Positions 7,328-12,036 of a DNA stretch of 12,036 nucleotides are shown one piece after another. The position numbers were made by a program, and so were the translations under genes. Position 1 is the stretch's first letter. The number at the start of each line of letters is the position of its first letter. Under the pieces are notes generated by a model. The model was given only the letters and a program-made list of their open reading frames with translations, ran no database searches and had not been told where the DNA came from. This stretch comes from an uncultured Oscillospiraceae bacterium (GTDB lineage: Bacteria; Bacillota_A; Clostridia; Oscillospirales; Oscillospiraceae): positions 1 through 12,036 of the forward strand of contig CAJUAW010000084.1 in NCBI GenBank assembly GCA_910584605.1, written 5' to 3'.

Positions 7328-7972
7328 GTGGGCGAGTTTTTTAACCCGGAAAAGGGAATATGGGCCTGGCTGAGCACTCTGGTGGACGTGGTGGGGCTGT
7401 CGGTGCTGTGGATCGCCCTGTGTCTGCCGGTGGTGACCATCGGCCCGGCCACGGCGGCGCTGTATTACGCCGTGGTCCGGTACGTCCGGCGGCGGGAGAG
7501 CGGCGCATTCGGGGGGTATCTGCGCTCCTTCCGGGCCAATTTCGCCGTGGGACTGAGGGCGACGCTGACCGTCATCCCCCTGTTTCTGCTGCTGCTGGGG
7601 GGCTACCGGATCGTCTGCTGGTACGGGACCCGTCTGGGGGGGATGGCCTACATCCTGTATGTGGCCTACTACTTCGCCCTGGTCCTCCCGGCGGGGGTGG
7701 TGTGCTGGCTGTTCCCCCTGCTGGGACGGTTTGAGTACGGGGTGCGGGACCTGTTCCGCACCGCCTTTCAGCTGACCGCCGCCCATCTGCCCAGCACGGT
7801 GATCCTGGTGCTGCTGACCGGCCAGAGCGCGGTTTTCTGCCTGAACCGGTGGTGGCCGGTGGTGTTTCTGCCCTCGGTGGGGATGCTGCTGGCCTCCCTG
7901 TTCACCGAACGGATCTTTTGCAAGTATTCTCCGGAGCTGGCCGCAGAGGAGCGGGAGGAGCCGGAGGAATAA
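7328..7972 (+). CDS. YesL family membrane protein (DUF624)
   Basis: The protein has 214 residues with about five membrane segments (about 14-37, 74-95, 105-131, 150-165 and 168-193) and a short acidic C-terminal tail ending EEREEPEE. The N-terminal pattern FNPEKGIWAWLSTLVDVVGLSVLWIALCLPVVTIGPATAALYY is typical of YesL/DUF624. Its molecular job is unknown; family members very often sit beside CUT1 sugar ABC transporters and glycan-use genes, as here. The start is GTG at 7328, with the purine-rich GAGGTGGGG overlapping the rpiR-type stop, so the two genes are probably translationally coupled. It is last in the operon, and its TAA overlaps the A tract of the shared terminator. Confidence 0.85.
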   Translation: MGEFFNPEKGIWAWLSTLVDVVGLSVLWIALCLPVVTIGPATAALYYAVVRYVRRRESGAFGGYLRSFRANFAVGLRATLTVIPLFLLLLGGYRIVCWYGTRLGGMAYILYVAYYFALVLPAGVVCWLFPLLGRFEYGVRDLFRTAFQLTAAHLPSTVILVLLTGQSAVFCLNRWWPVVFLPSVGMLLASLFTERIFCKYSPELAAEEREEPEE

Positions 7973-8007
7973 AAAAACAAGTCTGCCGCTGGCAGACTTG
8001 TTTTTTT
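7971..8007. terminator. Bidirectional terminator between converging operons
   Basis: A perfect 11-bp stem pairs 7977-7987 with 7991-8001 around a GCT loop, and is flanked by a run of A on the left and seven T on the right. Either strand gives a G/C stem followed by a U tract. It overlaps the TAA of the YesL-type gene and ends one base before the TGA of the minus-strand DUF4261 gene, so it serves both. Confidence 0.93.
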
Positions 8008-8008
8008 G

Positions 8009-8851
8009 TCAGACGCCGCCGCCCACGATGAACAGCGCGCCGTTCAGCTCCTTGAAGACGGAGGGGTCGCCGGGGGTGAAGGCGATGGTGTCCATATTCC
8101 GGTACAGCTCCCGCCCGGTGATCTGGAAGATGGACATGAGGTACAGCTTTTCGTGGAGCTCCGGCCAGGGGGACTTGGCCCCCAGAAACCACAGCTCCAG
8201 AAAGCCGAACTGCTTCAGCCCCCAGGTGCCCGTCAGGGGCTGGTCCCCCTTCTGGCCGCTGCGGATGGCGATCCACAGAGGGGCGGGGAAATACTCCGGG
8301 TCCTCCCAGTTCCGCTCCAGGATGGCGGCGTGCTGAAGGTAGAGGCGGCGGCTGATCAGCAGCTCGGCCTCCGCCAGGAAGAGGCCCGCCGCCCCGTCCA
8401 GCTCCAGCAGAGTCCCGGCCAGCCGGGTGAACAGGCGGCAGATGCTCCGCTTCTCCGCCAGCGAGGTCCCGCCGCCCTGCTGGGCCAGCACCAGGAAGCA
8501 CTTGTGGGCCAGCAGCTCCTGCCGCTCCTCGGGGGTAAACAGCCCCTCCGGGAGGGAGGCGAGGTCATAGACCTGGGGCGGGTGGGGCATTGCCAGATAG
8601 CTGCAGAAGAAGTCCACCCCATCCAGCCGGACCGTCACAGCGGGGACGTTGGGGGCGCTGGGGTCGGAGGCGGCCAGCGCCTGGGGGCCGAACCGCTCCA
8701 CCACCGCCTGGGACACGGCGTCCAGGCCGATGTCCCTCCCCAGCAGGATGACCGCCTTGGTGTCCGCCTCCGGGGCGAGGCCGGGGACGGCCCCCTCCGG
8801 CTGCCGGGGGGCGGGTTCCGGCTTGCGCCTGAACCGGTCAAAGAGTCCCAA
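8009..8851 (-). CDS. DUF4261 domain-containing protein
   Basis: This is a 280-residue protein of unknown function. It starts MGLFDRFRRK, a basic and hydrophobic N-terminus common in small Firmicutes proteins, followed by a Pro/Glu-rich linker to about residue 30. The body has GAAGLFLAEAELLI (153-166). A C-terminal segment TWGLKQFGFLELWFLG (209-224), running to ELYRNMDTIAFTPGD (248-262), fits the DUF4261 domain as I know it. No signal peptide or membrane segment is seen. The start codon is TTG at 8849-8851, chosen because a full AGGAGGG (8864-8858 on the minus strand) lies six bases upstream. That site overlaps the stop of the SGNH hydrolase gene, so translation is probably coupled. No link to sugar metabolism is evident from the protein itself. 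Confidence 0.7.
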   Translation of the reverse strand: MGLFDRFRRKPEPAPRQPEGAVPGLAPEADTKAVILLGRDIGLDAVSQAVVERFGPQALAASDPSAPNVPAVTVRLDGVDFFCSYLAMPHPPQVYDLASLPEGLFTPEERQELLAHKCFLVLAQQGGGTSLAEKRSICRLFTRLAGTLLELDGAAGLFLAEAELLISRRLYLQHAAILERNWEDPEYFPAPLWIAIRSGQKGDQPLTGTWGLKQFGFLELWFLGAKSPWPELHEKLYLMSIFQITGRELYRNMDTIAFTPGDPSVFKELNGALFIVGGGV

Positions 8852-8857
8852 ACCAAT

Positions 8858-8864
8858 CCCTCCT
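8858..8864 (-). promoter_or_regulatory. Ribosome site fixing a TTG start
   Basis: AGGAGGG on the minus strand overlaps the TAA of the SGNH hydrolase gene (8864-8866) by one base and sits six bases before TTG at 8851. It is what decides the non-ATG start of the DUF4261 gene. Confidence 0.75.
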
Positions 8865-9505
8865 TACGCCAGCAGGCCGGGGACGGCCTGGGCCAGCAGC
8901 TGGGCCAGCTGGGCGTGGCCCCTCCGGGTCAGGTGCATGTGGTCGGTCTGGTTGAACTCGCACTGGGCGGCGTCGATGAAATGGGCCCCCACCAGTTCGG
9001 CAGTTTTCCGGTAGTATGGGGACAGCTCCCGGGCCTTCACGTCGCAGCCCCGGCCCATGGCGGGGTCGCTCATCTCCGGGTGGATGGGGGGCGGGCAGAC
9101 GATGAGAATGTTGGGGGCGCGGCCGCCCCAGCAGTCCACGCTCTGGGCCTTGCGCACCAGCCGCTCCATGCCGATGGCGATGCAGGCGGCGTTGACCCCC
9201 AGCCGCTCCTTGGTGTCGTTGGTGCCCAGCATGATGATGAGCAGGTCGATGACCTCGTGGCTCTTCAGCAGGGAGTAGAGGACAGTGAGGGCGTCCATGG
9301 TCTCGTGGAGGGGGTCGGGGAAGACGGTGGTCCGGCCGGACAGGCCCTCTTCGGTGACCAGGACCTCCTCTCCCAGGGCCTTCTGGAGCAGGCAGGTCCA
9401 CCGCTCCTCCTCGTTGAAGCGGATGCCGCCGTCGGCGCAGTCGGAGGGGTCGGCGCAGTAGCCGTGGGTATTGGAATCGCCCAGGCAGAGGATGTGTTTT
9501 TTCAT
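8864..9505 (-). CDS. SGNH/GDSL hydrolase, arylesterase/acetylesterase-like
   Basis: This 213-residue cytosolic esterase has no signal peptide. The catalytic blocks are intact: GDSN at 9-12 with nucleophile Ser11, EGLSGRTT (53-60) with the block II Gly, GTND (94-97), and DHMH (188-191) giving the Asp-x-x-His pair. The string ERWTCLL, then EEGLSGRTT, then LLIIMLGTNDTKERLGV follows the layout of the Mycobacterium smegmatis arylesterase/acyltransferase, a group that includes carbohydrate O-acetylesterases. The start is ATG at 9503-9505, with AAAGGA 11 bases upstream. A longer in-frame reading to 9592 would begin at the promoter's -35 box and is rejected. It is transcribed divergently from the sugar ABC transporter and leads the DUF4261 gene. 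Removing O-acetyl groups from an imported sugar is an attractive but unproven role. Confidence 0.88.
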   Translation of the reverse strand: MKKHILCLGDSNTHGYCADPSDCADGGIRFNEEERWTCLLQKALGEEVLVTEEGLSGRTTVFPDPLHETMDALTVLYSLLKSHEVIDLLIIMLGTNDTKERLGVNAACIAIGMERLVRKAQSVDCWGGRAPNILIVCPPPIHPEMSDPAMGRGCDVKARELSPYYRKTAELVGAHFIDAAQCEFNQTDHMHLTRRGHAQLAQLLAQAVPGLLA

Positions 9506-9558
9506 GGTCCGTCGCGTCCTTTCGATGTTTGAGTGGCGGGGGGAAGGAGTGTGATCCT

Positions 9559-9592
9559 CTCTTAAGAGTAACAGGAATTTCTTGTTTGTCAA
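9559..9592 (-). promoter_or_regulatory. Promoter of the SGNH hydrolase-DUF4261 unit
   Basis: On the minus strand a perfect -35 TTGACA (9592-9587) is followed after 16 bases by TACTCT (9570-9565), preceded by TGT, giving an extended -10. A perfect 10-bp palindrome CTCTTAAGAG (9559-9568) overlaps the -10 and could be a regulator site. Transcription would start near 9558, leaving a leader of about 50 bases. Confidence 0.6.
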
Positions 9593-9639
9593 GGCAAAAG
9601 AGCGTGATTTTTTTCTATTTTCCTAAGCGAAGTGCACAA

Positions 9640-9702
9640 AAATCGAAATTATTTTTGTGAGATCCACTAAAATTCCCGTATTTTAAAAAATTATTTCGAT
9701 TT
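9640..9702. promoter_or_regulatory. Large inverted repeat, candidate operator of the divergent region
   Basis: AAATCGAAATTATTTTT (9640-9656) and AAAAATTATTTCGATTT (9686-9702) are inverted copies matching at 16 of 17 positions, separated by 29 bases. The right arm continues into a second TTTCGAT (9700-9706) that reaches the -35 box at 9706. The repeat lies upstream of both divergent promoters. Binding of a dimeric or tetrameric regulator at both arms could block or bridge the -35. RpiR proteins generally bind palindromic sites, so the regulator encoded at 6464-7318 is a candidate, without direct evidence. Confidence 0.55.
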
Positions 9703-9705
9703 CGA

Positions 9706-9734
9706 TTGACAGACCGCTCCCGCTCTTGTATAAT
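9706..9734 (+). promoter_or_regulatory. Perfect consensus sigma-A promoter of the ABC transporter operon
   Basis: TTGACA (9706-9711) and TATAAT (9729-9734) are both exact consensus and 17 bases apart. Transcription should start near 9741, leaving a leader of about 53 bases before the binding-protein gene. Such a strong promoter next to a large inverted repeat suggests high expression controlled by a repressor. Confidence 0.9.
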
Positions 9735-9793
9735 TTACACATTGACCCCGGCCTTGCAACTTATTTTTTTGTGAAATTGAAGGAGGAACTGCA

Positions 9794-11170
9794 ATGAAGA
9801 TGAAGAAACTTGCCGCAGCTGTTCTGGCCATGGCCATGGCCCTGTCTCTGGCCGCCTGCGGCGGCCAGAACAGCACGTCGAGCACCCCGTCCGGCAGCGG
9901 CAGCGGAAGCGGCAGCCAGGCCCCTGCCCAGAGCACCCCCGCCCCCTCCGGCGCCGCCACCGAGATCACCGCCTGGATTTACCCCGTGGGCGGCTGGCAG
10001 ACGGAGAGCAACGTCAAGCCCCTGATCGACCAGTTTACCGCCGATACCGGCATCAAGGTCAACCTGGAGTGGCTGGCCTACGCCGACGGTGACGACAAGG
10101 TGAACACCGCCATCTCCGCTAAGAACGCCCCCGACCTGATCATGGAGGGTCCCGAGCGTCTGGTGGCCAACTGGGGCGCCAACGGCTACATGGTGGACCT
10201 GTCCGACATGATCGACGACACTGACCGCAACGAGATCAACGCCGCCGCTCTGGCCGCCTGCACCAGCCCCGACGGCAAGATCTATCAGTACCCCATGTTC
10301 ATCACCGCCCACTGCATGGCGGTTAACCTGGACGCCTTTAAGGCGGCCGGCGCCGACCAGTATCTGAACCTGGACACCCACACCTGGACCACCGACGGCT
10401 TTATCAAGGCAGTAGAGGCCCTCTACGCCAAGAAGAACGACACCGTGGCCGCAGTCTACTGCAAGGGCCAGGGCGGCGACCAGGGTACCCGGGCGCTGGT
10501 CAACAACCTGTACGGCGGCACCTTCACCAACGCGGAGCACACCCAGTACACCTGGGACGACCCCAACAACATCAAGGCTCTGGAGCAGCTGAAGAGCATG
10601 AAGGGCATCGCCTTTGACGCCTCCCTGGAGGGCGGCGACGAGCTGAAGCTGATGTATCAGGAGATTCTGGACATGGCCTTCTGCTGGAACATCGCCCAGC
10701 AGCTGGACCCCGCCGCCGCCGGCGGCGAGCCTGGCAAGACCATCAACGGCCAGGAGATCGTGTGCATGAACTTCCCCTCCCCCGACGGCACCCCCGTTCT
10801 CCAGGGCGGCATCTGGGGCCTGGGCATCTTCAACAACGGCGATCAGGCCAAGATCGACGCGGCCAAGGAGTTTGTCAAGTACATGTGCGACTCGGAGCAC
10901 ACCGGCGAGGCGGCCAAGATCTCCAACTTCTTCTCCGCCCGCACCTCTGCTGAGGGCACCGATCTGACCAACATCTTTGCCGACAATGCCATCATGACCG
11001 ACTACAACAAGGTGATCCTCCCCAACCTGGGCGACTACTATCAGATTACCACCGGCTGGGCCGGCGCCCGCACCGAGTGGTGGGAGATGCTCCAGAAGGT
11101 GGGCAAGGGCGACGATATCGCCGCCTCTGTAGCCGAACACGTGGCCAACGCCAACGCTGCCGCAGGCTGA
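9794..11170 (+). CDS. ABC transporter sugar-binding lipoprotein (family 1, CUT1)
   Basis: This 458-residue substrate-binding protein is anchored outside the membrane. The signal peptide MKMKKLAAAVLAMAMALS ends in the lipobox LAAC, so Cys22 should be lipidated. A Ser/Gly/Pro/Thr-rich tether (about 25-56) leads to the binding domain that starts EITAWIYPVGGWQTESN. PLIDQFTADTGIKVNLEWL, NAPDLIMEGPERLVANWGANGYMVDLSD and GGIWGLGIFNNGDQAKIDAAKEFVKYM are typical of family-1 solute-binding proteins. AGGAGG (9781-9786) is 7 bases before the ATG. The gene is first in the operon under a perfect promoter and is followed by a long hairpin and the permease gene. Family-1 proteins bind oligosaccharides, glycerol-phosphate or monosaccharides; the ligand here is probably the sugar handled by the kinase-epimerase operon (inference from position). 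Confidence 0.93.
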   Translation: MKMKKLAAAVLAMAMALSLAACGGQNSTSSTPSGSGSGSGSQAPAQSTPAPSGAATEITAWIYPVGGWQTESNVKPLIDQFTADTGIKVNLEWLAYADGDDKVNTAISAKNAPDLIMEGPERLVANWGANGYMVDLSDMIDDTDRNEINAAALAACTSPDGKIYQYPMFITAHCMAVNLDAFKAAGADQYLNLDTHTWTTDGFIKAVEALYAKKNDTVAAVYCKGQGGDQGTRALVNNLYGGTFTNAEHTQYTWDDPNNIKALEQLKSMKGIAFDASLEGGDELKLMYQEILDMAFCWNIAQQLDPAAAGGEPGKTINGQEIVCMNFPSPDGTPVLQGGIWGLGIFNNGDQAKIDAAKEFVKYMCDSEHTGEAAKISNFFSARTSAEGTDLTNIFADNAIMTDYNKVILPNLGDYYQITTGWAGARTEWWEMLQKVGKGDDIAASVAEHVANANAAAG

Positions 11171-11209
11171 GTCCCTGTCATATCAGAACTCAAAGAGATA
11201 AGGGTTTGT

Positions 11210-11250
11210 GCGCCCCTCTCCCGTGAAGGGCGGGAGAGGGGCGCTTATTT
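11210..11250 (+). terminator. Intercistronic hairpin between binding protein and permease
   Basis: A perfect 14-bp stem pairs 11210-11223 with 11231-11244 around a 7-base loop, followed by the weak T-rich TTATTT. It sits 39 bases after the binding-protein stop and just before the permease ribosome site. It probably ends most transcripts or stabilises the upstream mRNA, so that binding protein is made in excess over permease, a common arrangement. Confidence 0.75.
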
Positions 11251-11271
11251 GGTTGTAAAGGAGTGTTGAGC

Positions 11272-12011
11272 TTGGCAAAGCAACCCACTATGAGCCGGGC
11301 GCTGCAGCGCCGGGAGAACATTGCCGGCTATCTGTTCATGCTGCCCAGCCTGATCTTCTTCCTTGGCTTTGTGGTCATCCCCATGATCATCTGCATCCTC
11401 CTCAGCCTGACCGACGCCAATATGCACACCGAGGGCATGTTCGGCAATTTCATCGGTCTGGGCAACTTTGTCCGCCTGTGGGCTGACAAGGACTTCCTGG
11501 CCGCGCTGAAGAACACCTTTGTCATCGTGATCGTCAGCGTGCCTGCGGTGTGCGCCTTCTCTCTGTGGGTGTCCTCCGCCATCTACCGGATGAAGGGCCC
11601 CATCCTGTCCGCCTTCCGGTGCATCTTCTACCTGCCGGTGGTCACCGGCTCGGTGGCGGTCACCGTGGTGTGGGCTTGGATGTATCACAACTACTACGGC
11701 GTGTTCAACTACATCCTGGGTCCCCAGGGCCTGGGCCTGATCGAGGGCCGGATCAACTGGCTGGGGGACGAGCGGTTCGCCCTGGGCTGTATCATCCTGA
11801 TCCTGTTCACCACCTCGGTGGGCCAGCCCATCGTCCTGTATGTCTCTGCCCTGGGCAACGTGGACCAGACCCTCATCGAGGCCGCTGAGGTGGATGGAGC
11901 CACCGAGTTCCAGGTGTTCTGGAAGGTGAAGTGGGCCCAGATGCTGCCCACCACCCTGTACATCCTGGTCATCACCACCATCAACTCCTTCCAGTGCTTC
12001 GCTCTGATCCA
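11272..12011 (+). CDS. CUT1 ABC sugar transporter permease, MalF/UgpA type (3'-truncated)
   Basis: This is an inner-membrane permease of a carbohydrate ABC importer; 246 residues are visible before the molecule ends. Membrane segments are clear at about 19-46 (YLFMLPSLIFFLGFVVIPMI), 81-102, 116-138, 171-191 and 228 onward. The EAA loop EAAEVDGATEFQVFWKVKWAQMLP (split here as EAAEVDG at 203-209 and LP at 225-226) contacts the ATPase. The start chosen is TTG at 11272, eight bases after AAAGGAG (11257-11263). GTG 11263 overlaps that site and ATG 11290 is too far. The reading frame continues into adapter and hits a false stop, so about 50 residues are missing. A MalG-type partner permease should follow in the genome. 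Family and role are secure; the substrate is not. Confidence 0.9.
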
Positions 12012-12036
12012 AGATCGGAAGAGCGTCGTGTAGGGA
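12012..12036. other. Illumina TruSeq read-1 adapter remnant (not genomic)
   Basis: The last 25 bases begin AGATCGGAAGAGCGTCGTG, the reverse complement of the TruSeq read-1 adapter. The base at 12011 is A too, so the exact junction is uncertain by one base. It adds false residues and a false stop to the permease gene. Confidence 0.97.

Noticed and set aside
3806..7786. A minus-strand open frame of about 1,300 codons, rich in His, Gly and Val
   Set aside because: It lies antisense to four recognisable genes. G/C-ending codons on the plus strand remove stop codons from this antisense frame. The protein is low-complexity with no domain, and it would cross several gene boundaries.
8006..9532. A plus-strand open frame of about 500 codons opposite the SGNH and DUF4261 genes
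   Set aside because: It is antisense to two genes with intact family motifs and ribosome sites, and its product is low-complexity.
9761..11140. A minus-strand open frame of about 459 codons opposite the binding protein
   Set aside because: It mirrors the binding-protein gene, is Gly/Val/Leu-rich with no motifs, and would start inside that gene.
24..12011. CRISPR array, tRNA/rRNA, insertion sequence or prophage
   Set aside because: No spaced direct repeats, tRNA-like cloverleaf, transposase, integrase or terminal inverted repeats were seen on either strand.

Overview
The window looks like one cloned or synthetic long-read molecule from a GC-rich gut Clostridia, most like Oscillospiraceae (Flavonifractor/Oscillibacter type). 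That placement is an inference from four things: high G+C with G/C-rich third codon positions, strong AGGAGG ribosome sites, a Gram-positive style lipoprotein, and RpiR, YesL-type and ABC sugar-transport genes. Both ends are not genomic. Bases 1-23 and about 12012-12036 are Illumina TruSeq adapter, so real sequence runs from 24 to about 12011 and the first and last genes are cut.

Left part (24-3660): a 5'-truncated COG2509-type FAD-dependent dehydrogenase is followed by an unrecognised 53-residue basic protein and a terminator. Next comes a gene-free stretch of about 500 bases. It holds a possible structured RNA closed by a strong terminator, then a good promoter driving a sodium-dependent SNF/NSS-family transporter.

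Middle (3743-8007): a promoter with a 17-bp spacer and an extended -10 drives a four-gene operon. Its genes are an ASKHA/ROK-like sugar kinase with an unusual N-terminal domain, an N-acylglucosamine 2-epimerase (AGE/RnBP) family protein, an RpiR-type sugar-phosphate regulator, and a YesL/DUF624 membrane protein. The operon ends at a bidirectional terminator shared with a converging two-gene unit on the minus strand, made of an SGNH arylesterase/acetylesterase-like hydrolase and a DUF4261 protein.

Right part (9505-12011): the minus-strand unit diverges from a CUT1 sugar ABC transporter operon, which starts with a lipoprotein binding protein and continues into a truncated MalF/UgpA-type permease. 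The 288-bp divergent region carries a perfect consensus promoter (TTGACA-17-TATAAT). It also carries a large AT-rich inverted repeat ending three bases before that promoter's -35 box, which is a candidate operator, possibly for the RpiR protein.

Taken together, 3743-12011 reads as a carbohydrate uptake and catabolism locus: ABC import, deacylation, 2-epimerisation, phosphorylation and sugar-phosphate-responsive control. The AGE epimerase resembles the mammalian renin-binding protein/GlcNAc 2-epimerase, so an amino sugar such as N-acetylmannosamine or N-acetylglucosamine is the leading substrate guess. No sialic acid lyase, NanE or deacetylase is in view, so the substrate is not proven.
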